DNA of 64,000 nucleotides, taken from assembly GCF_026625745.1 (NCBI RefSeq), contig NZ_CP113061.1, positions 1,761,501-1,825,500 on the forward strand. The letters run 5' to 3'. The DNA comes from Asticcacaulis sp. SL142 (lineage in GTDB: Bacteria; Pseudomonadota; Alphaproteobacteria; Caulobacterales; Caulobacteraceae). How positions within the stretch are numbered: the first letter of the stretch is position 1; every line of letters starts with the position of its first letter. Both the position numbers and the translations under genes were made by a program. Shown here one piece after another: positions 44,249-53,847 of the stretch. The notes beneath the pieces are model-generated. The model did not search any database. It had not been told where the DNA came from and saw nothing but the letters and a program-made list of their open reading frames with translations.

Positions 44249-45879
44249 CCCCCACCCGTCGCGATCTTCTGGCCTCCGGTTCGGCGCTGACTGCCGCCGC
44301 AATGGCACCTGCCGTCCAAGCTAAACCCGTCAAATTCAAACCGACCTGGGAGTCTTTGTCTGAGAACTATCAGACCCCGGAATGGTTTAAGGACGCCAAG
44401 CTCGGCATCTGGGCGCACTGGGGGCCGCAGTGCGTGCCGGAGGCCGGCGACTGGTATGGCCGCCAGATGTATATGCAGGGCAATCATTATTACGATCACC
44501 ACGTCAAACACTATGGTCACCCCAGCAAAACCGGCTTTATGGAGATCATTGGTCAGTGGCGCGCCGAAAAGTGGGAGCCGGAAAAACTGATCCAGCTCTA
44601 TAAGGCGGCGGGCGCGAAATATTTCGTGGCTATGGCCAATCACCACGACAACCTCGATCTGTTCGATTCCAAATATCACGCCTGGAACAGTGTCCGCGTC
44701 GGCCCAAAAAAGGATATTGTAGGTACTTGGGAAAAGCTGGTGAAGGCGCAAGGGTTGCGCTTTGGCGTCTCCAATCACTCGGCCCATGCTTGGCATTGGT
44801 GGCAGACGGCCTATGGCTATGACGCCGAGGGGCCGATGCAGGGCGTGCGCTATGACGCCTTCCGCCTGACCAAAAAAGACGGCAAGGGCACATGGTGGGA
44901 GGGCCTCGACCCGCAGGAACTTTATACCGGCCCGGCCGAGGGCATGGTCCCGCCCGATGGCATTACCTCCATCAAAGACATGCAGGCGTTTAACGACAAG
45001 ACCTCCGGCGACTGGACCGAAGCTCAGCCGAAGAATAACCCCTATTACGCCAAGCAGTGGCTCGCTCGTCAGAACGACCTGATGGATAAGTACAAACCCG
45101 ATTTTGTCTATATGGACAACTATGTCACGCCACTAGCCGGTGTCGGGCTTGAGGCCACCGCCTATTTCTATAACCAATCCACCAAATGGCACGGCAAAAA
45201 CGAAGCTGTGGTGACTGGTAACAAATTGGATGCCACTCAGGCCAAGGCCCTGACCAACAATGTCGAGCGCGGGGCGTCGGCCTACCTGCGGCCTGAATAC
45301 TGGCAGACCTGCACCTGCATTGGCAACTGGCACTACGACCGCGCCCTTTATGAGCGCGATGGCTATAAATCGGCCAAGCAGGTTATCCAGTTGTTGATCG
45401 ATGCGGTCTCAAAGAATGGCAACCTGTTGCTGTCGATTCCGATTCGCGGCAATGGGGAAATCGACGAGAAAGAAGTGGCGATCCTTAAGGACATGGCGGC
45501 GTGGATGGCCGTCAATGGCGAGGCTATCTTTGGCACCCGCGCCTGGCATACTTTTGGCGAAGGCCCAACCGAAGTCGGCGCCGGTCACCAGAACGAAGCC
45601 GCTGCCAAACCTTTTACCGATAAGGATATTCGCTTCACCACCAAGGACGGCGCGCTTTATGCGCTGGCTCAGGACTGGCCCGAAGGCGGGCAGATGCTCA
45701 TAACCACGTTCGCAAAAAATACGCTCACTTCCAAAGCCACTATTGAACGTGTCGAACTTTTGGGTATAGCTCAACCTCTGGAATTTGAATTGTCTCCAGA
45801 CGGACTAAATGTGAAACTGCCCGCTCAGCGTCCGGCCGCAACGCCGGTGCTGAAAATCACCGGCCAGACTCTGGTTTAG
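44245..45879 (+). CDS. GH29 alpha-L-fucosidase
   Basis: 544-residue exported glycosidase with a Tat-like signal (TPTRRDLLASG, cleavage near VQAKP). GH29 features are WFKDAKLGIWAHWGPQCVP, YFVAMANHHDNLDLF, FGVSNHSAHAWHWW, and the nucleophile Asp in PDFVYMDNY (about residue 290). A C-terminal beta-sandwich follows (about 440-540). It would release the terminal L-fucose from fucosylated xyloglucan, which links the polymer genes to the L-fucose operon at 23.7-30.1 kb. The exact linkage preference cannot be read from the sequence. Confidence 0.9.
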   Translation: MTPTRRDLLASGSALTAAAMAPAVQAKPVKFKPTWESLSENYQTPEWFKDAKLGIWAHWGPQCVPEAGDWYGRQMYMQGNHYYDHHVKHYGHPSKTGFMEIIGQWRAEKWEPEKLIQLYKAAGAKYFVAMANHHDNLDLFDSKYHAWNSVRVGPKKDIVGTWEKLVKAQGLRFGVSNHSAHAWHWWQTAYGYDAEGPMQGVRYDAFRLTKKDGKGTWWEGLDPQELYTGPAEGMVPPDGITSIKDMQAFNDKTSGDWTEAQPKNNPYYAKQWLARQNDLMDKYKPDFVYMDNYVTPLAGVGLEATAYFYNQSTKWHGKNEAVVTGNKLDATQAKALTNNVERGASAYLRPEYWQTCTCIGNWHYDRALYERDGYKSAKQVIQLLIDAVSKNGNLLLSIPIRGNGEIDEKEVAILKDMAAWMAVNGEAIFGTRAWHTFGEGPTEVGAGHQNEAAAKPFTDKDIRFTTKDGALYALAQDWPEGGQMLITTFAKNTLTSKATIERVELLGIAQPLEFELSPDGLNVKLPAQRPAATPVLKITGQTLV

Positions 45880-45905
45880 TCCGCCCATAAGGAACCCGCG
45901 CCTTA

Positions 45906-46094
45906 ATGCCTGTTGATGACCCCTGCTGCCCGATCAGCCGCTATGCGCGCCAATTGCGTAATTATATGTGGGCGGTCGAGGACATGATCTGCGAACAAAA
46001 GCTGGAACAGGCCCGCAAGGTCGAGGCCGTCAGGGCGTGGCTGGTGAGCCTGAACATCGATCCCGACCGGCCCCTGCCGTTCAAGCGCAAATAA
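45906..46094 (+). CDS. Small conserved-looking protein, 62 aa, function unknown
   Basis: MPVDDPCCPISRYARQLRNY and MICEQKLEQARKVEAVRAWL suggest a small soluble protein with a central amphipathic helix and two N-terminal cysteines. An AAGGAA sequence lies 12 bases before the ATG. It fits neatly between the fucosidase gene (26-bp gap) and a strong terminator that starts just after its stop codon, supporting a real last gene of the operon. No family is recognised. Confidence 0.5.
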   Translation: MPVDDPCCPISRYARQLRNYMWAVEDMICEQKLEQARKVEAVRAWLVSLNIDPDRPLPFKRK

Positions 46095-46097
46095 CAC

Positions 46098-46129
46098 CCC
46101 CCGCCGGAGCGATCCGGCGGGGGTTTTTC
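46098..46129 (+). terminator. Intrinsic terminator of the GH74 operon
   Basis: CCCCCGCCGGA (46098-46108) and TCCGGCGGGGG (46113-46123), loop GCGA, followed by TTTTTC. A textbook plus-strand terminator. A smaller inverted repeat (GCAGGTAC / GTACCTGC, 46192-46212) nearby may serve the facing GH31 gene. Confidence 0.9.
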
Positions 46130-46251
46130 TTTAAAATCAGGCTCGAATATAAGATTGGGAGATTTGAGTCATATAATAGCCGGCAAGCGCCGCAGGTACA
46201 TTTAGTACCTGCAAGCGCAGACTGCGTATTAGATGGCCAAAGACCGCAATC

Positions 46252-49122
46252 TTACCGCTTCACGGTCACAGCCTTGCCCGTATAGGTCACGGTCCGGTCG
46301 GCTGCGTCAAAGTCGGTGGTTTTGCCACCGTCCTTGATAAAGCGGACCTTGAACGTGCGGTTGGCCACCATGCCCTTATAGCTGCCCGAACGCGCCCCGA
46401 TCTTCAGTTCGCCGGTCTTGTCGTTATAGGCAAACGGGATACGGCTGAACTGCCCCTTGATGTAGGCATTGGAGACACCGTCATCTTCATAGAGGCTATA
46501 GCTGCCGTCGGCGCCGGTATAGACGTTGAGGGTCAGCGGTGCGTCCGGTGTTTCGTCGACATACTGCATGACCGGCCCCATAGGCACGATCGCACCGGAT
46601 TTGACAAACAGCGGGATCTGATCGAGCGGCGCGTCAACCGTGATCGTCTGACCGCCTGTGGTTTTCGCGCCGGTATAGGCATTATACCAGTCAGCGCCCA
46701 TCGGCAGGTAGACACTGCGCGACGTCGCCTGATACTTCGTCACCGGAGCGACCAGGATCGACTTGCCGAACATATACTGGTCGTTGACGTTCTTAGCCTT
46801 GGCGTCCGTCGGGAAATCAAGGGCAAAGCCGCGCATAATCGGCGCCGAAGTATAGTGGCTGTCGGCCGCCGCCGAATAGATATACGGCATCAGGCGGTAG
46901 CGCAGTTCCAGGAACCACACCATGTTGGCGCGCATGGGCGAGCCTTCGGGCGAGATTTCGTGGATTTCCCGCTTCACCCCTTCGCCGTGTGAGCGCATCA
47001 GGGGGCTAAACGTCCCGAACTGCCACCAGCGCTGGTTCAGCTCACGCCATTCTTTCAGGTCTTCGGCGGTGCCAGTGCCGCCAGCGGCACGGTTCTCTTG
47101 GAGCCCACCGACATCGCTACCCTGAAAACGCGTTTCCTGCGCATAACCACCGATGTCGTGCGTCCAGTTGGGCACGCCGGAGAAGCCCGTCTGCACACCG
47201 GCTGAGATCTGATCGAACAGGTTGTCCCAGGTGCCGACGACATCGCCCGACCACAGGGCCGCCGCGTTGCGTTGCACACCGGCAAAACCTGAGCGGGTCA
47301 GGATGAACTGGCGCGTATCGGGCTGATCGACCTTGAGGCCGTCATACATGGCCTGCGTGTTCATGGTGGCATAGGCATTGTGAACCAGAGCGCCCGGCCC
47401 CATCTGGGTCGGGGTGATCAGTTCAGCGAACTCTTCCGGTGAGGTATTTGAGCGGACGTCAGGCTCGGTATTGTCCATCCACCACGCATCGAAGCCATAT
47501 TTCACCAGACCTTCTTTCATCTGGCGGTAATAGATGTCGCGGGCTTCTTTGTTATAGGGCGAATAGTGGCTGTTGAGATAGCCCGGGCCGACCCAGTCCT
47601 TATAGCCCAGTTCGACGTTCTTGGTCCACATATAGCCCTTGGCTTCGAACTCCTTATAGTTATCAGTGTTCGGATAGTACTTGCCCCAGATCGAAATCAT
47701 GATGCGGGCGTTTTGCTTATGGACCTCATCGACCAGCTTTTGCGGATCGGGGAAGCGAATGGGGTCGAACTTGTGGCTGCCCCATTGATCCTGCGGCCAG
47801 TAGAACCAGTCCTGCACGATGTTGTCGATCGGCCATTTGTTGTCGCGGTAGGTTTTGAGCACGCCCAGCAACTGATCCTGGGTCTCATAGCGTTGACGCG
47901 ACTGCCAGAAGCCGTAGGCCCATTTCGGCATCATCGGCGGGGTGCCGGTGACATGATGATAACCGCCGATCACGCCTTCGATATCTTTGCCCGCGATGAA
48001 ATAGTAGTTCAGGCCCGTGCCTGCCTCAGAGGTAAAGCGCAGCGAGTGCTTATCGGCATCGGGTTCCGGGTTGGAGTGATGCAGGGAGATCAGGCCGCCT
48101 GACGGCTCCCATTCGAGGCTGAGCGGAACCGGCTTACCGGCCTCAAAGCTCTGCTCGAAATTGTTGTACCAGGCATTCCAGCCCATGCGCCAGATATCAT
48201 GATCAAACAGGGTCTTGCCGTCGACTTTGAGGATCGCATAGTCAGACGCAAACAGGCGCATCTTATGCACGCCCGGTTGGTCGGACGTCATGGTGCCTTC
48301 CCAGACGACCTTGACCTTTTTGCCTGTCGTGGCTTCCTTGGAAAGTGCCGCGTCTTTCGGCCAATATTTGTCGACATCGCTCAGGAACTGGTAGCGGATA
48401 TCCGGCTCGCTGCGGGTCAGAATCAGCTTACCGTCGACATAGTACTTGGCGGTCAAACCGGCCTTGCCGTCCAGCCCTTGCAATTTAAGGTCGCGGCTGG
48501 CCAGACCGAAGCGGATCGGGTTACCAAAGCGTGTGACCGAGTTGTTGTCCCACAGGATGCCGTAGTTCATGTCGGAGACGACAAACGGAATGCCGATGTC
48601 CATATTGTGCTGGCGCAGTTCGACATCTTCGCCGTTCAGGTTCATCTGGGCGTTCTGGTGCTGGCCCAGACCGTAGAAAACCTCAGACGTACCCTTATTG
48701 AACTGGGCATGGGTCGCGACATAGGGCTTACCCTCAACCATAACCGGCTTGATGTCGGCCTTGGCCTGCGTCAGCAGTGTCTTGCCGCTGGCGTCCTTGA
48801 AGGTTATCAGCCCGCTTTTCAGGGACACCACGGCCTTGGCCTTACCGGCATCAAGCGTGACGGTATCGGCAGCACCAGTGACCGTGAACTTGCCTTCGGG
48901 CTTGGCCATCGCCATCAGGGATTCGATCTGCGGGCGGGCCGGACCATCGACCGCCAGTACATGGATGATCGAGTCGTTAATGACCTCAAGGCGCACTTCC
49001 TTGGCGGGGCCCGCATCAGGCTTGACCACAATGCCGGTCGCTGTTTTTTCAAATGAGCCAGCAAGCGTCGTGCTGGCCATCAGTAATGCGACAAACGCCG
49101 GAGCATAGATAAATGGTTTCAT
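46252..49122 (-). CDS. GH31 alpha-xylosidase with PA14 insert
   Basis: 956-residue exported glycosidase (signal peptide ending near TTLAGS). The N-terminal beta-sandwich is interrupted by a PA14 domain (about 225-375, with GLTAKYYVDGKL and HKMRLFASDYAILKVDGK). It is followed by the GH31 barrel with MPKWAYGFWQSRQRY, the nucleophile Asp in FDAWWMDNTEPD (about 550) and DIGGYAQ. A PA14 insert in GH31 is typical of xyloglucan alpha-xylosidases such as the Cellvibrio enzyme. It would remove non-reducing-end xylose. It lies 20 bp after GH35 in a two-gene operon. Confidence 0.9.
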   Translation of the reverse strand: MKPFIYAPAFVALLMASTTLAGSFEKTATGIVVKPDAGPAKEVRLEVINDSIIHVLAVDGPARPQIESLMAMAKPEGKFTVTGAADTVTLDAGKAKAVVSLKSGLITFKDASGKTLLTQAKADIKPVMVEGKPYVATHAQFNKGTSEVFYGLGQHQNAQMNLNGEDVELRQHNMDIGIPFVVSDMNYGILWDNNSVTRFGNPIRFGLASRDLKLQGLDGKAGLTAKYYVDGKLILTRSEPDIRYQFLSDVDKYWPKDAALSKEATTGKKVKVVWEGTMTSDQPGVHKMRLFASDYAILKVDGKTLFDHDIWRMGWNAWYNNFEQSFEAGKPVPLSLEWEPSGGLISLHHSNPEPDADKHSLRFTSEAGTGLNYYFIAGKDIEGVIGGYHHVTGTPPMMPKWAYGFWQSRQRYETQDQLLGVLKTYRDNKWPIDNIVQDWFYWPQDQWGSHKFDPIRFPDPQKLVDEVHKQNARIMISIWGKYYPNTDNYKEFEAKGYMWTKNVELGYKDWVGPGYLNSHYSPYNKEARDIYYRQMKEGLVKYGFDAWWMDNTEPDVRSNTSPEEFAELITPTQMGPGALVHNAYATMNTQAMYDGLKVDQPDTRQFILTRSGFAGVQRNAAALWSGDVVGTWDNLFDQISAGVQTGFSGVPNWTHDIGGYAQETRFQGSDVGGLQENRAAGGTGTAEDLKEWRELNQRWWQFGTFSPLMRSHGEGVKREIHEISPEGSPMRANMVWFLELRYRLMPYIYSAAADSHYTSAPIMRGFALDFPTDAKAKNVNDQYMFGKSILVAPVTKYQATSRSVYLPMGADWYNAYTGAKTTGGQTITVDAPLDQIPLFVKSGAIVPMGPVMQYVDETPDAPLTLNVYTGADGSYSLYEDDGVSNAYIKGQFSRIPFAYNDKTGELKIGARSGSYKGMVANRTFKVRFIKDGGKTTDFDAADRTVTYTGKAVTVKR

Positions 49123-49142
49123 AATCGTCTTCCCTGTATCGT

Positions 49143-50810
49143 TTAATAGGTAGCGAGTTTGATTTTAAGGACAGCCGGTTCCCCGGTCAGATTAAGGCCG
49201 TAGTCGGTCTGATCGCCGTTCCAGACGAAATCTACCACCCACTTGCCGTTTTCAAAATGGCCCTGCTCCACCGCGCGGAAGATCAGGTTCTTACCTTTTT
49301 GCTTGTCGCCCACGCCAAAATTGAGGCGGGCATGGACGCCAGTAACCAGAAACTCGTCTTCGGACAGTTGCGCGATGACGATACCGCCATTGGGCTTCTC
49401 ACGGCCCGGCACCGGATCGATCTTACCCAGCCAAGCCCATTCGGTCAGGCCAAACTGCCACTCACCGTACATGACATCGACCTTCCACTTGCCGCCAAGG
49501 TCAATCGACTGCGGCTTGCGGTCGTCAGCTTCGGCCACACCCCAGACCGGCTTTTCCCAGGCGATTTTCGCCCAGTCGCGCATCATCGGCGCAAACAGGG
49601 CATACTTTTCGCGGAAAGGCTTCAACCCCTCATAGGTGATGTCTTTGCCGCCCAGCGGATAGTTGGTGTAGCCGGTATAGTCGATGCCGAAGGGTGAAAA
49701 CCCTATCCCGCCACGGCCCAGCACGCTAAAAATATAGCGGGCAAACTCGCTGTCAGAGCCTGTTTCCGGTACGAACAGCGGATTGTTATGCTTTGAATAG
49801 TGGTTAAGGGCGGCCTCGTAATTGGCCGAGTCGCGCTTATAGATATCGGGGGCTACGATATCGATGGCCGGGGCCGCCGCCTGATAGATATCAATGACAT
49901 TGTGGGTTGGCCCGCCCGACGAATAGGTCTCCGGCCCGACATCAAGCAAAGGCTCACGCAGGGCTGCGTTCACAAACATCGGCAGGTCATAGACCTTGCG
50001 TCCAGCTTCTGCGATCTCGTTGATGTAGCTGGCGATATACCAGGCGTGGAAATATTCATCAGCGTGCTTACCGAATACGTCCGCCCACGTCCCACCCTTA
50101 GCGATACCCTTCTTTTTCAGAAGCGCGTGAGGCACCTGACCAGCGAACACCTTCTCGGCCTTGGCCGAATAGTCACGCACCGAACCATAGGTGCCGCTCT
50201 CATTCTGCGGCTGGATCATGATGACCGTGTGCTGATCGCCGTCGATCTTTTTCAGGTGCGTCATCAGGGCGACGAAAGCCTTTTTGTCGGCCTCCAGCGT
50301 CGTGCGCTCCATCGGCGACAGGCAGTAGGACATGGTGCCGTCTTTTTTGGTGATGCGCGGGAAGCGCTTATTGTCCAGCTTCACCCAGTCCGGCGTATAG
50401 TTGGGCGAGGTATTCTTCCACGTCCCGAACCACAACAGCACCAGCCGGACATTGTTCGCGCGGGCTTGCTTAACCAGTTCATCGACATAGGAAAAATCGA
50501 ACTGACCTTCTTTGGGCTCGATCTGCTCCCACGCCACCGGAATCTCCAGCGTATTGGCGTGGATGTCCTTCAATGCTGGCCAGACCTTGGGCAGTTGCGA
50601 CGGATAGTTGGACGAATTATTGGCCTGCGCCCCCAGGATCAGATAGGGCGCACCGTCGACAAATAAAGCGGCCTTGCCATTCTTTTTTTCAATACGCGGC
50701 AGCTCATTCGCGACCTGCGCCAGTGTTGGCATTGCCGACGACACCACCATCAGGCTAGCACAGGCGCCCATCAGAAAACGACGCGTCAGCTTTGCGTGTG
50801 CGGATATCAT
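49143..50810 (-). CDS. GH35 beta-galactosidase (Bgl35A-like)
   Basis: 555-residue exported enzyme with an N-terminal signal ([13 protein letters not shown], cleavage near PTLAQ). GH35 features are [20 protein letters not shown], the acid/base Glu in [12 protein letters not shown] (about 201) and the nucleophile Glu in [12 protein letters not shown] (about 349). The C-terminal beta domain resembles DUF5597 found in xyloglucan-specific beta-galactosidases. It would expose xylose for GH31 by removing galactose. An operator palindrome lies 230-245 bp upstream, giving the GH35-GH31 pair its own xylose-responsive promoter. Confidence 0.88.
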   Translation of the reverse strand: MISAHAKLTRRFLMGACASLMVVSSAMPTLAQVANELPRIEKKNGKAALFVDGAPYLILGAQANNSSNYPSQLPKVWPALKDIHANTLEIPVAWEQIEPKEGQFDFSYVDELVKQARANNVRLVLLWFGTWKNTSPNYTPDWVKLDNKRFPRITKKDGTMSYCLSPMERTTLEADKKAFVALMTHLKKIDGDQHTVIMIQPQNESGTYGSVRDYSAKAEKVFAGQVPHALLKKKGIAKGGTWADVFGKHADEYFHAWYIASYINEIAEAGRKVYDLPMFVNAALREPLLDVGPETYSSGGPTHNVIDIYQAAAPAIDIVAPDIYKRDSANYEAALNHYSKHNNPLFVPETGSDSEFARYIFSVLGRGGIGFSPFGIDYTGYTNYPLGGKDITYEGLKPFREKYALFAPMMRDWAKIAWEKPVWGVAEADDRKPQSIDLGGKWKVDVMYGEWQFGLTEWAWLGKIDPVPGREKPNGGIVIAQLSEDEFLVTGVHARLNFGVGDKQKGKNLIFRAVEQGHFENGKWVVDFVWNGDQTDYGLNLTGEPAVLKIKLATY

Positions 50811-51268
50811 ACTGAATTTCCGGTTACCCGGCTCCCTCTGAAGTCATCATTTGTTTGCCGGGAATATACGCCAAGCGTGCGCCAGCGTCATGCGCCGCGC
50901 TCTCAGCCGCAAGTGGGATGTCCCTTCACCATCTCTTCCCGATGTTTGCCCTTGCCGCGGTATTATTTATTTGGCACGCGGTGAGCTATTTTATCTTACA
51001 AATTTGTGTATCATCAAAAATTGAAACAGCAAGTCAAAATTGATAGCGCTATCATTGAAAAGCGTGTCCAATAGGGGAAGTTCACGAAATTGAGTGGCCG
51101 GGGGAGGCAGAACCGTTCCTGAAAAACCTGCGCCTTGGCAAAAAATGTGTGTTTGCAGCCATTTAAACTGGACAAAATCACCGTTTTTTGCCGATTAAAG
51201 GTAACCGTCCACAATTTCATATATAATGACTCCCGCCAAGCGAGCATAAAAAGGCAAGGTAGAGAAAC
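50811..51268. other. Divergent regulatory region, 458 bp
   Basis: Between GH35 (leftward) and the GntR gene (rightward). It contains the perfect operator palindrome at 51040-51055 and a TATAAT hexamer at 51222-51227 that could serve the GntR gene. No convincing ORF. Confidence 0.6.
51040..51055. promoter_or_regulatory. LacI-type (XylR-like) operator upstream of GH35-GH31
   Basis: TTGATAGCGCTATCAT: the central 14 bases TGATAGCGCTATCA form a perfect palindrome, the most symmetric copy in the window. It is a LacI-type sequence, not the TGGTnnnACCA form of FadR-type GntR proteins, so it is unlikely to be a site for the neighbouring GntR regulator. Confidence 0.78.
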
Positions 51269-51976
51269 ATGCGTACCCAACGTGGCTCCAGCCTCACATA
51301 CGGTCTGCTTGAGACCCTGGGGCAATCGATCGTGATCGGCGATTTTGACAAAAGCGGTTTTCCAACCGAAGCGGAGCTTTGCATCCGCTTTGGCGCCAGC
51401 CGCACCGTCGCCCGCGAAGCCGTTAAAATGCTGACCGCCAAGGGCCTTTTGAGCGCCCGCCCGCGTCAAGGCACCAAGGTCGAGCCAATCACCCACTGGA
51501 ACCTGCTCGATCCCGATGTCACGCGCTGGCTGATGGAGCGGCAATATTCTAACAAGATTTACCGCGAATTCACCGAGGTGCGTCTGGCGATTGAGCCGGT
51601 GGCCGCCGCCCTCGCCGCCCAGCGTGCCAATAAGGCCGATATCCGCGCCATCAGGGACGGCCTGAACGGCATGCGCAACGAAGCCGGTGAGCATGATCTG
51701 GCGCTGCTGGCCGATATCGACTTTCATGTGGCTATCCTTAAGGCGTCGGGCAATCCGTTCTTCCTGCAACTGAGGGCCCTGATCAATACCGCACTGCGCA
51801 TTTCCATCGGCCTGACCAATAAGATCGCCGGTCATACCGCCTCCATCCCTGCCCACGAAGCGGTTCTGGTGGCGATTGAAAACGGCGATGCGGTGGGGGC
51901 TGAAAAAGCCATGCGGACGATCCTGTTGGAGTCGCTGGAACTTCTGGCCTCCTTCCAGCCTGAAACCGCCCACTAA
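51269..51976 (+). CDS. FadR-subfamily GntR transcriptional regulator
   Basis: 235-residue regulator. The N-terminal winged helix contains LPTEAEL-like FPTEAELCIRFGASRTVAREAVKMLTAKGLL (about 30-62). The C-terminal FCD helical domain has the metal-binding Asp and His residues in DIDFHVAILKASGNPFF and AHEAVLVAIENGD. It resembles DgoR/UxuR-type regulators of sugar-acid catabolism, so D-galactonate or a related acid is a plausible effector. It is divergent from GH35-GH31 and may regulate genes outside the window. Confidence 0.87.
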   Translation: MRTQRGSSLTYGLLETLGQSIVIGDFDKSGFPTEAELCIRFGASRTVAREAVKMLTAKGLLSARPRQGTKVEPITHWNLLDPDVTRWLMERQYSNKIYREFTEVRLAIEPVAAALAAQRANKADIRAIRDGLNGMRNEAGEHDLALLADIDFHVAILKASGNPFFLQLRALINTALRISIGLTNKIAGHTASIPAHEAVLVAIENGDAVGAEKAMRTILLESLELLASFQPETAH

Positions 51977-52084
51977 AGTTCGATCTGCCATAAACCTTTT
52001 CTAAGCCTGATACCTATATTGTGCGTGACGGGACGGTGTTTGGCGGCTAAACACGCCCGCAGGGAACGGCAGTCAAAGGGTTCG

Positions 52085-53074
52085 GTGACATTGGCTAAGA
52101 CGGCAATACTGGTAACGGGCGTAGCGGGCTTTATCGGCTTTCACGTAGCAAGCGCCCTGTTGGCGCGCGGCGAAACCGTGGTCGGCATTGATATTGTCAA
52201 TGACTATTACGATCCGTCCCTAAAAGATGCCCGCCTGAAGCAGATTAATGATCACCCGGCCTTTCGTTTCGTCAAGATGGATGTGGCCGATGCCGATGAC
52301 GTCAAGGCACTGGTGCTTGACGCCGGCATCACCCGCATTATTCACCTCGCCGCCCAGGCCGGGGTGCGCTATTCGATTGAAAACCCGTTTGCTTATCAGC
52401 GCTCAAACCTTCAGGGTCATTTGAGCATCCTTGAGGCCTGCCGTGCCGCCCAAGGTTTTGAGCATCTGGTCTACGCCTCGTCGTCATCCGTGTACGGCGA
52501 CCGTCCTCTGGCCGGTGACGGTTTTAGCGAAGATGACCGCGTAAATGAGCCCGTCTCGCTCTATGCCGCCACCAAGCGCTCTGGCGAACTGATGAGCACG
52601 ACCTACAGCCACCTGTACGGCATTCCACAGTCGGGCTTAAGGTTCTTTACGGTCTATGGCCCGTGGGGCCGCCCCGACATGGCCTATTTCAGCTTCTCCG
52701 AAAAGATCATGAAGGGTGAGGCCATCGAAGTTTATGGTGAGGGTCATATGCACCGTGACTTCACCTATATCGACGATATCGTTGAGGGCATTATCGGCGT
52801 TCTTGATCATCCACCCGCCGGTGGCAAAAACGAGATCTACAATATTGGCGCCCATCAGCCGGTCGGCCTGATGGACATGATTTCCACACTTGAGACCGCG
52901 CTCGGCCGTGAGGCCAACAAGATCATGCGCCCGATGCAGCCAGGTGATGTCACCACGACCTATGCCGATGTCTCAAAGCTCAAGGCCGTTACGGGTTACG
53001 CCCCCTCCACCCCGCTCAAAGACGGACTGGAGCGCTTTGCGACCTGGTTTAAGGGTTATAAGGGCCTCAATTAG
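52085..53074 (+). CDS. NAD-dependent epimerase, likely UDP-glucuronate 4-epimerase
   Basis: About 329-residue extended SDR. It has the NAD motif ILVTGVAGFIGFHVASALL, HLAAQAGVRYSIENPFAYQ, Ser in YASSSSVYGD, the YAATK catalytic pair, LRFFTVYGPWGRPDMA and HRDFTYIDDIVEG. This set matches UDP-glucuronate 4-epimerases, which supply UDP-galacturonate for cell-surface polysaccharides. No ATG begins the family sequence; GTG at 52085, eight bases after AAAGGG, is the likely start. It ends tail to tail with the methyltransferase gene (4-bp overlap). Confidence 0.85.
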   Translation: MTLAKTAILVTGVAGFIGFHVASALLARGETVVGIDIVNDYYDPSLKDARLKQINDHPAFRFVKMDVADADDVKALVLDAGITRIIHLAAQAGVRYSIENPFAYQRSNLQGHLSILEACRAAQGFEHLVYASSSSVYGDRPLAGDGFSEDDRVNEPVSLYAATKRSGELMSTTYSHLYGIPQSGLRFFTVYGPWGRPDMAYFSFSEKIMKGEAIEVYGEGHMHRDFTYIDDIVEGIIGVLDHPPAGGKNEIYNIGAHQPVGLMDMISTLETALGREANKIMRPMQPGDVTTTYADVSKLKAVTGYAPSTPLKDGLERFATWFKGYKGLN

Positions 53075-53847
53075 CGACACAGATGATAGAGCACGATCCC
53101 GCTGGTGGTAGCGACATTCAGGCTGTCGAAGCCGCCGTGCATGGGTATCTGCACACTGATGGCGGCGTCCAGAATGCCGCGGCTCAGGCCCGGCCCTTCG
53201 GCACCCAGTAAAAACGCCGACCGTTCAGCGGGCATAATCTGATCCAGCACCACATCACCCGCTGGACTTAGAGCATAGGCGGTCAGGCCGTGGTTGCTCA
53301 GAACGTCAAGCAAACCCTGCCCCACCCCTAACCGATAATGCGGCACCACCAGAGCGCCCCCAACACTGACGCGGATGGCCTTACGGTACAACGGATCGCA
53401 GCAGGCACTATCCAGCACCACCGCATCGACGCCAAAGGCCGCCGCATTGCGCATCAGCCCGCCCATATTGTCGGTATTGGCAATGGCACTTAGCGCCATA
53501 ATCCGTAGCCGCCCCTGACGCGCCAGAATATCTTCAAGGGTTTGCGGCGGGACGTATCGCCCCAGCGCCAGATAGCCGCGATGGATCGGAAAGCCCGCCA
53601 CGTCATCCATCACCGTTTGATCCACGACATAGACCGGCACATCATCGGGCACGCTTAAGCCCTCAAGCCGCGCCGGTGTGGTAAGGACGCTGACCGTCTC
53701 ACACAGGGGCGAAGCAAACAGCCGCTCCAGCACCACCTTGCCCTCAGCCATAAACAGGCCCTGCCGCCCGGTCAGGTCACGGTCTTTGACATCACGGTAA
53801 GGCTCAAGGCGCGGGTCATCGGGGTCAGTGAGGTAAAATTCGGGCAT
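53071..53847 (-). CDS. SpoU/TrmH family RNA 2'-O-methyltransferase
   Basis: 258-residue SPOUT methyltransferase. An N-terminal substrate domain (GLFMAEGKVVLERLFASPL, about 30-50) is followed by the knotted catalytic domain with ALSAIANTDNMGGLMRNAAAFG (motif 1), LLGAEGPGLSRGI (motif 2) and IPMHGGFDSLNVATTSGIVLYH (motif 3). It methylates rRNA or tRNA; which one cannot be told. The start at 53847 lies 23 bp inside the MscS gene, so the two are co-transcribed. Confidence 0.9.
   Translation of the reverse strand: MPEFYLTDPDDPRLEPYRDVKDRDLTGRQGLFMAEGKVVLERLFASPLCETVSVLTTPARLEGLSVPDDVPVYVVDQTVMDDVAGFPIHRGYLALGRYVPPQTLEDILARQGRLRIMALSAIANTDNMGGLMRNAAAFGVDAVVLDSACCDPLYRKAIRVSVGGALVVPHYRLGVGQGLLDVLSNHGLTAYALSPAGDVVLDQIMPAERSAFLLGAEGPGLSRGILDAAISVQIPMHGGFDSLNVATTSGIVLYHLCR

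Noticed and set aside
51040-51055. Operator for the adjacent GntR regulator
   Set aside because: FadR-type sites usually follow TGGTnnnACCA; this palindrome has the LacI-type AGCGCT core and matches the sites near xylX and xylE.
51014-51991. 325-codon minus-strand ORF opposite the GntR gene
   Set aside because: Antisense to an intact FadR-type regulator and extends across the operator region; no recognisable family.
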